From positions 81,343 to 145,342 of the forward strand of contig DS999223.1 of the NCBI GenBank assembly GCA_000156295.1: 64,000 bases of DNA, read 5' to 3'. This document shows positions 45,823-54,004 of this stretch, one piece after another. Source of the stretch: a marine gamma proteobacterium HTCC2148 (GTDB taxonomy: Bacteria > Pseudomonadota > Gammaproteobacteria > Pseudomonadales > Halieaceae). The notes under the pieces were generated by a model. It was not told the origin of the DNA, made no database searches, and saw nothing but the letters and a program-made list of their open reading frames with translations. Within the stretch, counting starts at the first letter, position 1. The number at the start of each line of letters is the position of its first letter. Made by a program: the position numbers and the translations under genes.

Positions 45823-47175
45823 CTAGCCGAGCAGTGACTGGGCAAAGATTGCCAGAATAATAACCGGGCAAAAGAATTTTACATACCACGGCCAGATCTT
45901 CCAGAAAAGGCCTTGCGCCACTTCAGGATTGCCTTTGCTTAATTCCTCCAGCAAGGTATTGCGGTGCATGACCCAACCTGCGAACAAGCAAAGCATAAAG
46001 CCCAGCAGAGGCTGACTGTAGCGTGTCGTGAGCGCAACGACAAAACCAAAGAGTGTGTTGAAGTTCAGCAAAATGATGGTGCTGGCAACTGCAATCAATC
46101 CTCCAATTACCCAGACTGCGGTATTTCGCTTCACACCGTGCTCTTCAATGGTGTAGGCCACCGGCACTTCCAGCATTGAAATAGAGGAGGTGAGGGCAGC
46201 GATGCTCATCAGGAAGAAAAAAGTGAAACTCACGACTGTGCCGGTAATGCCCATGGTTCTAAAAAGCTCTGGCAGCACGGTAAAGATAAGTGTGTCTTCA
46301 GAAATCAGCGCACCGGCCTCGTTAAAGATTTCAACCCCGTTGTGCAGGGCTACATACATAGCAGGCAGAACCAGGAAACCCGCAAGAACAGCGATGGAGA
46401 TATCGACCAGGGTCACCAGGCCTCCCAGCACAGGGAGATTTTCACTGTCGGAGATGTAAGAGCCGTAAACCAGCATAGTGCCTACTCCCAGGGACATTGA
46501 AAAAAACGCAGCTCCCAGTGCGGCGATGATTAGCTTGGGAGACAGTGCTTTCTCAAAATCGGGTAGCAGGTAGATTTTTAGTCCATCTGACGCTCCATCC
46601 AGAGAAAGGACATAGGCTACCAACAATGCCAGAGTAATGAGTAAGGCCGGCATCAATCGCTCAGACCAGCGTTCGATGCCCTGGCGGACTCCAGCGGAAA
46701 TAATACTGATCGTCAGCACCATGAATAGCAACATGAATGCGATGTTGCGAGTGATTGAGAATGTTGTCAGCCAATCTGACAACTCCTGCATACCCAAAAG
46801 ACCTGCTAATGAGGACAAACAAAAAGCGATCATCCAGCCCGCTACAATGGCGTAAAAACTAAGAATAAGGCTGGCCACTAAAAAGCCAACAACACCCGTG
46901 GTGCCCCCTATTCTTCGCAGCAAATTAGTGGGGGAAATCAGTCTCAGTGCACTGACTGCATTGGCGTGCGCATGACGCCCTATGATCAGCTCCGCCATTA
47001 GGGCGGGATAGGCGAGCGTGAATGCCAGGATCAGGTAAACCAGAAGGAAAGCGGCTCCACCGTTACTTGCTGCCTGGGTTGGGAATCCCCATATATTGCC
47101 AAGACCGACAGCCGAACCAGCGGCCGCCATTACAAAACCAAAACGGGAAGAGAATTCGCCACGTACTGATGCCAT
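45823..47175 (-). CDS. Na+-dependent transporter of the NSS/SNF family
   Basis: A 450-residue membrane protein with about 11 helices, as in bacterial neurotransmitter:sodium symporters. The first helix contains RFGFVMAAAGSAVGLGNIWG FPTQ, with the unwound region and Na+ ligands; helix 6 region reads AALGAAFFSMSLGVGTMLVY. It should import an amino acid or similar with Na+, which fits a cell with Na+-NQR. Substrate cannot be called. Single gene, convergent with the LEA14-like gene, co-directional with but 66 bp after the AsmA-like gene. Confidence 0.92.
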   Translation of the reverse strand: MASVRGEFSSRFGFVMAAAGSAVGLGNIWGFPTQAASNGGAAFLLVYLILAFTLAYPALMAELIIGRHAHANAVSALRLISPTNLLRRIGGTTGVVGFLVASLILSFYAIVAGWMIAFCLSSLAGLLGMQELSDWLTTFSITRNIAFMLLFMVLTISIISAGVRQGIERWSERLMPALLITLALLVAYVLSLDGASDGLKIYLLPDFEKALSPKLIIAALGAAFFSMSLGVGTMLVYGSYISDSENLPVLGGLVTLVDISIAVLAGFLVLPAMYVALHNGVEIFNEAGALISEDTLIFTVLPELFRTMGITGTVVSFTFFFLMSIAALTSSISMLEVPVAYTIEEHGVKRNTAVWVIGGLIAVASTIILLNFNTLFGFVVALTTRYSQPLLGFMLCLFAGWVMHRNTLLEELSKGNPEVAQGLFWKIWPWYVKFFCPVIILAIFAQSLLG

Positions 47176-47241
47176 GATTTACCTTAATCGATTGTTATTA
47201 GCGCGGGAGTGTAACACGGCGTCGGGTAGCGCCAAGTCGAC

Positions 47242-50200
47242 TCAGGCCGGGGTCGGATCACACGGTCGTTCGATGCGTTTTCGCCTGTCGGATCCGAATA
47301 TTCTTCGTACTAACTGTGGTAACAGAGACAGTATTTCAGCATAGGCATCTGCGGCCGCCGCCACTGGAGATATAGTCACTTTGGGCTTTTCGAAGTTGCC
47401 TTTGACCCTAATGGATGAGGGCACCTGTAGCTTGCGGGTTTTGGAGCGTGGCGTAAATCTTACATCCAGCGATTCGTCAGCCAGATTAAGCAGCGCAGAG
47501 CCGGTGGCGACCATTTTGCTGGTTTCAATGTATAAACTGTCAGTGGAGGCAACACCATCATTGAGTAAAAATAGAGCCATAGTGCAGTCAATTTTCGTTG
47601 AATCTTCCAATGCCGCACCCGAGTAAAACCATGCGAGAAGATCGGTGGCTAAAATATCGTAGGCGGCTCCCTCAACAACCGCATTTTTTAAAGAAACAGC
47701 AAGATTGCCATTCAGCGTTTCCAGAAGCCTTTGATAAGAGCTACCTTGCGAGGTGATGCCTCCGCGCAAGTTCGCGATCCCGCTAATATCGAAGTTGATT
47801 CCCAGGTCTTTACTAATAAGCTCTACTGGTATGGCAAGGGCTTCACCTGCCAGGCTTACATAGGGTGGGGAGGTGTTGAGGTCGATAATGCCCCGTATCT
47901 CGGTATTGGACTGGTCATAGGCCGCTGAAAGCTGGCGCAGGGTGTAGCGGCGTTCGTTGCCCGTGAAGTGCATAACGAAGCTTTCTATATTGATGTTATT
48001 GCCCTCGATGCCGCCGAAATTGAGCATGATGTCCGTGTCATAGTTTGGTGTGTTCTGCAGGGCATTCTGCAAGCGAACTGCGGGGTCTATCTCGTTCAAT
48101 TGCTCGAGTGGTTTGTATTTTTTTTCTTGTTTTGTTGTCGCTTGCAGGCCGATATCCTGTAGCTGAACGACCGGGCTATCGAGCTGCAGTGACAGGCTTT
48201 GCACAGTATCAGCATTGAGCACAATTGCAGCAACAGCCGACAGTTGAGTTTCGCCGAAACGGGTACTCGCTCGGGCACTTATCTTGCCTTTATTCGATTG
48301 CAGCTGCAGCACGCCACTGCTGGGGCTCATGTCCAGCCCGGTTATGGCCCGCAGGAACGAAGGGTCCCGAAGCTTGTAGTCAAAAGTCAGGTCCGCAGAT
48401 GGCAGCCCGGTGATATCCTCTACATGGCCAAGTAGACTCGTTTCAAAAGGTCCATCTGTCTGGGCGCTATGTATGTTCAATTTGCTGAGGTTCCAGCTTT
48501 CTGTGGGCTTGCTTATCTCGAATGAACCTTCCAGTTGCCCCAGGTCGCCCTCGTAAGTCAGATCTTGCAACACGGTCAAGAAAAGGGCTTTGGTGTCAAT
48601 CCCGGAAAATGTATTTCGCAGACGAACTCCCCGAAATTCGCCCAGGTCAAAAATGCTGCCCGAAGCGCGCAATTCAGCACCATCGTCACTCAGTGTTAAC
48701 AAAATATCATCAAGACCAATCCGGGCGTCCTGCTGAACCAGAACAGCCCGACTGTCAACTTCACCAAGAACCGGCACGGGAAACGCAACATATTGGGAGA
48801 GGGCGCTGGTATCGCTCAATTGGACGGACACTTTGCCCTTAAGCAGAGAAAGTGGAACTTGCTCCTGCAGGCGAATTACTCCAGCGTGTGGCTCCAATGT
48901 TGCATTAATGTCGCTTGATTTGGCGGTAATCATGCCGCCGGTGATATTTAGCTCGTCTCCATTACCCCGCAGTAGCACCTGGCCATCAACTTCAAAGCCC
49001 TCAGGCACCCCCGCCAGATTGTAGTCGGAGAGGTGTTTGGAGTCGGAGGTAAACAGGGACAACTTCAATCGAGTGTTTTCTATCTTTGAAAAACCGACTG
49101 AAGAGGGTGCGTTACTAATACTTGCGTCGCCTGTAATTCGCAGCAGCGCAGTTTCAGCTGTGCCGACCTCGGCGACAAAATTTTCCAATCTTAGCGCCGC
49201 GAATGACCCGACCAGTACTCCACTGGCACTAAAAGCGCCCGGGTCATGGGGTAGTTTCCCGGTCCATGGCGACAGGGCGGTCAGAGTCGGGCCGAAAATG
49301 TCGATCGTTACCTTGTTTTGTATAGCATTCCTCAATTGCGGATCCAGGCGGCCCTGAATATTGACCGTCAAGCCCTGATCGTTCTCGCTGCGTAAAATGA
49401 ACTGCTCCACAAGGGGATTCTCCAGGGTTCCGGAGATGGTAGCGCTGCCCATAGCGCCACCAAACGGGCTTAGGTCAATGCTAAGCCAGCCCAGTGCAGC
49501 CTCCAGGGAAGTGAGCTCGCCTGAGGCAGTCAGCTGTATTTCTTTGCTGCCGCCTAGGTCGTACTTCATATGGCCGTGGGCCTCTATCCCATACTCGGGC
49601 ATGTTGTCGAGTACAAACAACGCATCTGACAAGACGAATCCTTGTGTATCACCTCGCATTCGAGCGCGAACTGTCAGGTTCCCTTCCAGCGGTCTAGGGG
49701 TATTGAACCCGCGCATGAACTGCGAAACGTCGTGGTAGTCGGCATCAAGGCTGAAGTCATAATTGAATTCATCGACTGTACCTTGAAGCTCGCCTTGCAG
49801 AACAACTGAACTGCCACTCTCAGGTGCGGTGAATGCGGCAGTCAGTATGAGACCTGCCGATTGTTGCTCTTCAAAAGCGGCGGCAATATCGACTTGAACT
49901 GCCAGTGGTTCACCCTCGTACTCGGCGGTTGCCGTCACCAGAAAGCGAGTTCGGTCTAGTCTTTTACCGACGATGTACTGCAGGGGAAATATCAGGGTTT
50001 CTTCAGCGGCGGTAATAAAGTGTAAACGTCCGATCTCTAATTCCTCAGGCAGCCAGCGCAGGTGTTTCAGAGACTTTACTGGCGAAGGCTTACTGGAATC
50101 ATTGGACGATATATAAATGGTGACTTGAGAGGCCGCCAGCTTACTTTCCGCCAAAGTTCCTCGGTAGATGTCCATGACGTTGACGTCCCCTTTGAAGTTG

Positions 50201-50436
50201 AGGACGCTCAGGAATGGTGGGCCGGCACCAGTTTTAGGGTAGAGATGAATCTCGCTGGCGGAGGCCAGTCCGCTAAAGGGTTTTATTACGGGCCTGCTAA
50301 GCTCGAGACGCAAGTCAGTAAAGGTATTTACCGCCCAGTGAGACACAAACAATAGGGCGCGCTCGGAACTCATCAGTCCTAAAGGCACCAGCAACATCAC
50401 AAGCAACAGGCTGATAGCGGTTATCACTGTGCGCAT
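47242..50436 (-). CDS. Large AsmA/TamB-like envelope protein
   Basis: A 1064-residue protein with one N-terminal membrane helix (AISLLLVMLLVPLGLMSS) and a very long beta-rich periplasmic part of the AsmA type. The C-terminal AsmA region shows DISGIANLRGGITSQGSS, LLETLNGNLAVSLKNAVVEG and the closing segment RFTPRSKTRKLQVPSSIRVKG. Proteins of this bridge-like class are thought to move phospholipids between the membranes or assist outer-membrane assembly. The frame open to 50496 adds 20 residues without hydrophobic character; ATG 50436 is preferred. It stands alone, 143 bp from tRNA-Leu on the other strand. Confidence 0.85.
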   Translation of the reverse strand: MRTVITAISLLLVMLLVPLGLMSSERALLFVSHWAVNTFTDLRLELSRPVIKPFSGLASASEIHLYPKTGAGPPFLSVLNFKGDVNVMDIYRGTLAESKLAASQVTIYISSNDSSKPSPVKSLKHLRWLPEELEIGRLHFITAAEETLIFPLQYIVGKRLDRTRFLVTATAEYEGEPLAVQVDIAAAFEEQQSAGLILTAAFTAPESGSSVVLQGELQGTVDEFNYDFSLDADYHDVSQFMRGFNTPRPLEGNLTVRARMRGDTQGFVLSDALFVLDNMPEYGIEAHGHMKYDLGGSKEIQLTASGELTSLEAALGWLSIDLSPFGGAMGSATISGTLENPLVEQFILRSENDQGLTVNIQGRLDPQLRNAIQNKVTIDIFGPTLTALSPWTGKLPHDPGAFSASGVLVGSFAALRLENFVAEVGTAETALLRITGDASISNAPSSVGFSKIENTRLKLSLFTSDSKHLSDYNLAGVPEGFEVDGQVLLRGNGDELNITGGMITAKSSDINATLEPHAGVIRLQEQVPLSLLKGKVSVQLSDTSALSQYVAFPVPVLGEVDSRAVLVQQDARIGLDDILLTLSDDGAELRASGSIFDLGEFRGVRLRNTFSGIDTKALFLTVLQDLTYEGDLGQLEGSFEISKPTESWNLSKLNIHSAQTDGPFETSLLGHVEDITGLPSADLTFDYKLRDPSFLRAITGLDMSPSSGVLQLQSNKGKISARASTRFGETQLSAVAAIVLNADTVQSLSLQLDSPVVQLQDIGLQATTKQEKKYKPLEQLNEIDPAVRLQNALQNTPNYDTDIMLNFGGIEGNNINIESFVMHFTGNERRYTLRQLSAAYDQSNTEIRGIIDLNTSPPYVSLAGEALAIPVELISKDLGINFDISGIANLRGGITSQGSSYQRLLETLNGNLAVSLKNAVVEGAAYDILATDLLAWFYSGAALEDSTKIDCTMALFLLNDGVASTDSLYIETSKMVATGSALLNLADESLDVRFTPRSKTRKLQVPSSIRVKGNFEKPKVTISPVAAAADAYAEILSLLPQLVRRIFGSDRRKRIERPCDPTPA

Positions 50437-50510
50437 GTAGTGTCGGATTCCGGGGGGACGAATACCGCAAATTGTAACACGGTGGATTTTTCGCAAAACC
50501 TAATGCGAAT

Positions 50511-50541
50511 TTGCCTTGCACCGGGGTGAATATGCTATGAT
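50511..50541 (+). promoter_or_regulatory. Candidate promoter of tRNA-Leu
   Basis: TTGCCT at 50511-50516 and TATGAT at 50536-50541 are 19 bp apart, followed by a GC-rich discriminator (GCCGCCGCC). It lies about 40 bp before the tRNA, with a small hairpin (GGGGAGCC...TTTTAGCCCC) in between. Spacing is longer than ideal. Confidence 0.45.
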
Positions 50542-50579
50542 GCCGCCGCCTTCCAGGGGAGCCTTTTAGCCCCTTTGTA

Positions 50580-50666
50580 GCCCGGATGGTGGAATTGGTA
50601 GACACAGGAGACTTAAAATCTCCCGGCTTCACAGCTGTGCGGGTTCAAGTCCCGCTCCGGGCACCA
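50580..50666 (+). tRNA. tRNA-Leu (TAA)
   Basis: An 87-nt class II tRNA with encoded CCA. Acceptor GCCCGGA pairs with TCCGGGC; anticodon TAA at 50614-50616 in the loop CTTAAAA; a long variable arm CGGCTTCACAGCTG; T-arm GCGGGTTCAAGTCCCGC. In E. coli the isoacceptor with this anticodon (leuZ) directly follows glyW-cysT; here it stands alone 9.1 kb after tRNA-Cys. Confidence 0.98.
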
Positions 50667-50674
50667 TGTTGCTT

Positions 50675-50696
50675 GCAGGCAAACCCTAATGCCTGC
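50675..50696 (+). terminator. Hairpin after tRNA-Leu
   Basis: GCAGGCA-AACCCTAA-TGCCTGC is a 7-bp perfect stem with an 8-nt loop, 8 bases after the tRNA end. It is followed by CTCAATTATA rather than a T-run, so it may be a processing or Rho-dependent stop site rather than an intrinsic terminator. Confidence 0.35.
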
Positions 50697-50755
50697 CTCA
50701 ATTATAGCGGGACTGGACTGAATGCGTCTTAGGCCCTGTATCTAATCTATCTGCT

Positions 50756-52156
50756 TTAACTCATCGTTACAGACCGGCGCGCCTGCTTAATATATTTTGT
50801 AATGGCGTAAAGAGAGGTCGTGGCAAGTATGTAAGATATCGGGTACACCGGGATCGCATAACGAGGCAACCAATGCACAATACTCAAACCCGCGATGAAG
50901 GAGAACCACACCACTGCGATCGGGAAAATATGAGCATACAGCCCGGATTTTTTCCGCTTTAGGAATACGATTATGGCGAAAATACCGGAAAAGATAGCCA
51001 ACGCATATAATGGCCAGTGGAGCCATCTCATCAAAGTACGCAGGCTGCCTAGCAGTTCACTCGAGTCGAAGGTCGAAGCCCGCATGGGGTAAATCTCGAC
51101 ACCCCCGTTGTATGCATTATCGAAATGCCAGGCATAAAGCCAGCGAGCGCAGCAATTCCAGCTTAGATACTTCTCGGGAATTTCTGAAAAACCTCTATCA
51201 GTTCTGAATCGTGAATCGGGGTCTCTGTTATCGACAATGACATGAGTGAGCCCTGCTACGTAAAATTTTGGCGGTTTGGCACTGTTGCTGATGTACTCCA
51301 GAGGCGTTTTTAGATTGGTGTAGTCACGCTGCAGCGCGTCATTTTTTCCAGCGACATCCATGGCGGTCGCGGCGAACCATTGAAAAGTGACGTAGACGAC
51401 TAGCGCGCCTACGCAGGCTGCTCCACCTATCGATATTCTGGTTTTCATACCTCGTGGTTCAATCCCGCCTGGCGTTAGCAAGAGAATGGGTGCGAGCGCA
51501 AGCGGCACGACAAAGCCAATCGTGCGCACATGCCCAGAGAAGCACAGTATCAGCATGCCCAGAAACGACATTGTCATGCTCGATCGGCGCCAGCCGTAAA
51601 TCGAAGTAGCAAGACCTGTCATCAGCATAGAGGTATACAAAGTCTCCGTGAGAATAACTTCCGATAAGGCTATGTGGTGAGGGGAAATCGCAACCAGAAA
51701 TGCTGCAAAGAAAGCCCACCCGAGAGGTACAAAAGAATAGGCTAGTAACAAAGCCGACACGCAAGTTAGGGAACCCAATATTGCCTGAGCCAATTGGACC
51801 TTGGGTTTTATCTTTCGCGAGTCCGGTGGGTCGGAAAAAAATAGAGATAGAAAAATGGGGTAGCCGGGCGCCAAATCGGTACGGGTCGACGGTGCACGAG
51901 TGCCGTTAGGCGGATCGAGAGAATGGGCCCCAAACTTGAAATTGTTATAAGCTGCTGTGAAATATTTTACGGAATCCGCACGTATATCGATGGCCTCTTC
52001 AGCACCGGCAAGATATTGCCATCTTAAAAAAAAACTAAAAACAAATAGAGCGACGCATGCCGCAGCTAGTGGCACTATGCGTGAGTCATTACGGTACAAT
52101 TTCCTACTCCTGATGTATCGATAAGTGCTGTCCATGCTAACTATTGCGCATGACAT
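50756..52156 (-). CDS. GT-C fold membrane glycosyltransferase (PMT/ArnT-like)
   Basis: A 466-residue polytopic protein with about ten hydrophobic helices. The first periplasmic loop has the acidic pair typical of GT-C enzymes (IDIRADSVKYFTAA) after helix 1 and LAPGYPIFLSL, as in dolichol/undecaprenyl-phosphate sugar transferases of the PMT_2/ArnT type. A long extracytoplasmic loop between residues 280 and 370 is soluble and Cys-containing. It should transfer a sugar from a lipid carrier to a target outside the cytoplasmic membrane; donor and acceptor are unknown. No other glycan gene adjoins it. Start ATG 52156 (ATG 52135 possible). It lies next to the 3' end of tRNA-Leu and seems less GC-rich than its neighbours. 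Confidence 0.78.
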   Translation of the reverse strand: MSCAIVSMDSTYRYIRSRKLYRNDSRIVPLAAACVALFVFSFFLRWQYLAGAEEAIDIRADSVKYFTAAYNNFKFGAHSLDPPNGTRAPSTRTDLAPGYPIFLSLFFSDPPDSRKIKPKVQLAQAILGSLTCVSALLLAYSFVPLGWAFFAAFLVAISPHHIALSEVILTETLYTSMLMTGLATSIYGWRRSSMTMSFLGMLILCFSGHVRTIGFVVPLALAPILLLTPGGIEPRGMKTRISIGGAACVGALVVYVTFQWFAATAMDVAGKNDALQRDYTNLKTPLEYISNSAKPPKFYVAGLTHVIVDNRDPDSRFRTDRGFSEIPEKYLSWNCCARWLYAWHFDNAYNGGVEIYPMRASTFDSSELLGSLRTLMRWLHWPLYALAIFSGIFAIIVFLKRKKSGLYAHIFPIAVVWFSFIAGLSIVHWLPRYAIPVYPISYILATTSLYAITKYIKQARRSVTMS

Positions 52157-52479
52157 AAGCTGCGCAGCGCCAGTGTAACACTAGAATTCTAAAGCCAAAA
52201 ATGCGGAATACTGTTGCCTTACTTCCGGTTGACGGCGAGTTCGGAGCCAATTGCGGGGTTTGCTACGGCACACTTTGGCGCCGCCGAAGTCGAGGTGCCG
52301 CTGTCGCATCGACGGAGGTGGTTTGCAATGAGCGGGTATCGTCGAGAGTTCTGCATATGAATATATGCTTGATTGAGCCCCTTTATAAGCCCCACATCGA
52401 TGTACCTTGCCTTCTTTTTGTGCTGCAGCGCTGCTATGCTTTGGGCTCTTTGCGATCCATTCATCGAGCGAGGCACGCT
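52157..52479. other. 323-bp divergent gap, no gene seen
   Basis: Between the GT-C gene and the dUTPase gene. The frame of the dUTPase is open across it, but the residues have no match to the family and include several Cys/Arg-rich runs. GGAGG at 52315 precedes a 10-codon frame only. No convincing promoter pair, RNA gene or repeat was found. Confidence 0.5.
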
Positions 52480-53106
52480 TTGAAACAAGCTCTTATCAAC
52501 ATGTTGACCATGCAGGACAAAATGAACACCCGCGTCCATGAGAACTGGGTGAGCCAGGGGTTCGAGTGGTATCGGGCTGCCTGGATAGAGTGTGGAGAGC
52601 TCATTGATCACTATGGTTTCAAATGGTGGAAGAAGCAGGAACCGGACCTTGAGCAGGTGCGCCTGGAAGCAGTCGACATTTGGCACTTTGGAATGTCGGC
52701 ACTGTTTGTAGCTGGTAAATCCATCGAGCACATTGCCGATGAGATACATGCTGAGCTGCAGGCCCATGAGCCATCAGGCTTGGGTGTTCGGGAAGCCACC
52801 GAGGCACTTGCGCTGCATTGTTTGGGGACCAAAGGCTTTTCTCCCAGTTTGTTCTGGGATCTCATGTTGGCATCGGGTTTAGATTTTGACGGTCTTTACC
52901 GGTCTTACGTGGGTAAAAATGTGCTCAATTTCTTCCGCCAGGATCACGGCTATAAGGCGGGCACCTACATTAAAAATTGGGACGGGAGAGAGGATAACGA
53001 GCATCTGGTGGAATTGCTGGAGTCTCTTGATGCCAAGGATGATCAGTTTGCAGAGCATGTGTATGCTGCGCTTGAAAAACGCTACCGGGAAATGGCTCTG
53101 GGTTAA
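52480..53106 (+). CDS. Dimeric all-alpha dUTPase (dUTPase_2 type)
   Basis: About 208 residues of the all-alpha NTP pyrophosphatase superfamily, dimeric dUTPase branch (as in Leishmania/Campylobacter enzymes), not the trimeric Dut of E. coli. The metal motif ExxE is in AWIECGELIDHYGFKWWKK and the second, ExxD, in VRLEAVDIWHFGMS. It hydrolyses dUTP (and dUDP) to dUMP, keeping uracil out of DNA. TTG 52480 gives KQALINMLTMQDKMNTRVH as N-terminus, matching relatives, with GCGAGG 6 bases upstream; ATG 52501 is the alternative. The frame to 52201 is rejected. The next gene starts three bases after the stop, so both form an operon. Confidence 0.87.
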   Translation: MKQALINMLTMQDKMNTRVHENWVSQGFEWYRAAWIECGELIDHYGFKWWKKQEPDLEQVRLEAVDIWHFGMSALFVAGKSIEHIADEIHAELQAHEPSGLGVREATEALALHCLGTKGFSPSLFWDLMLASGLDFDGLYRSYVGKNVLNFFRQDHGYKAGTYIKNWDGREDNEHLVELLESLDAKDDQFAEHVYAALEKRYREMALG

Positions 53107-53109
53107 TCT

Positions 53110-54003
53110 ATGTCTCAGGACGACGGCAAACTGTCTACCACCGCGCTGGCACGAAAGCTGGATATACCGGTTCAGCAATTGTTCGCCACTTTGCGCGACT
53201 ATGGCTGGATTCGACGCTCTGAGGAGACTTGGGTATTGTTGCCCAAAGGAGAGTTTGAGGGCGGTTCCTACCAAAACAGCCGCCGCTTTGGGCGCTATAT
53301 CGTTTGGCCCCAAACCCTGGATCGTCACCCCTTATTAGCTGCTATTGAGTCTAACAAGCGCATTACTGCTGCTTCTATGCGTCGCTATTATTCGCGGCTG
53401 CATGCGCGGCAGATCAACAGGGCGCTCGCGGAGATAGGACTGCAGCATCACAGCATTCTCGGATGGGAGTTGACCGATCTCGGGCGGTCGATGGGCGGTC
53501 AACAAGAAGAAAGCGAGGCATCAGGTGCATTTTACGTGACCTGGCCACATGAAGTTATTGATCATCCTGTGGTGCATAGGGAGCTCACTCGCCAGTCTGA
53601 CCAGATACCGACCCTGGAACCGGGTGACTCCAGCGCCGAACCTGATCTATTCGCCAGCGCAGAGACGAAATTAAACTGTGATGGCATTGACGGACACCTG
53701 CTGAGAACCCCTTTACAGATGCGAGTATGTAACTGGTTGTACCTCGCCCAACTGGTGCATGCTTACCGACGAGCTTTGCCTACCGAAGAATTAATTTATG
53801 CGGATTTCTATCTGCCAGCAGGCAGTGTCTATATCGATTGCTGGGAGGAGGAGACTTCAGCCAGTGATCTGCGGGAGCGATTAAACAAGCGCGAGGTATA
53901 TCGAGACCTGGGCTTGTGCTCTCTTGAAGTGAACGCCAGCGATGTCGACAGCCTGGACGAAGTTCTGGGTCGTGGTCTATTGGCACTGGGGATTCGCTGC
54001 TAA
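53110..54003 (+). CDS. Duplicated-HTH protein with nuclease-like C-terminus
   Basis: A 297-residue protein I can describe but not name. Residues 10-78 and 86-157 are two copies of one module: a helix-turn-helix-like part followed by a Gly-Gly stretch and a WP-x5-HP motif (WPQTLDRHP at 66-74, WPHEVIDHP at 145-153). The first module resembles phage antirepressor KilA-C-like domains. Residues 195-297 resemble a PD-(D/E)XK-type nuclease fold: IYADFYLPAGSVYIDCWEEE (Asp232, Asp243, Glu246), Lys260 and SLEVNASDVDSLDEVLGRGL. Catalytic residues are not all standard, so activity is uncertain. Three bases after the dUTPase stop; its stop is one base from that of convergent trmA. Confidence 0.72.
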   Translation: MSQDDGKLSTTALARKLDIPVQQLFATLRDYGWIRRSEETWVLLPKGEFEGGSYQNSRRFGRYIVWPQTLDRHPLLAAIESNKRITAASMRRYYSRLHARQINRALAEIGLQHHSILGWELTDLGRSMGGQQEESEASGAFYVTWPHEVIDHPVVHRELTRQSDQIPTLEPGDSSAEPDLFASAETKLNCDGIDGHLLRTPLQMRVCNWLYLAQLVHAYRRALPTEELIYADFYLPAGSVYIDCWEEETSASDLRERLNKREVYRDLGLCSLEVNASDVDSLDEVLGRGLLALGIRC

Positions 54004-54004
54004 A

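Noticed and set aside
50644..50666. Search for a second copy of the tRNA-Leu 3' end as an att site
   Set aside because: No repeat of the T-arm/acceptor sequence was found elsewhere in the window by eye, so no genomic island boundary can be drawn.
52219..52767. 182-codon open frame on the minus strand
   Set aside because: It lies mostly opposite the dUTPase gene, has no family resemblance, and its product is Ser/Lys/His-rich in the manner of antisense frames.
52480..54003. Prophage remnant, suggested by phage-type dUTPase and antirepressor-like HTH
   Set aside because: No integrase, structural gene, lysis gene or attachment repeat lies nearby; trmA and tus genes abut directly, so a prophage is not supported.
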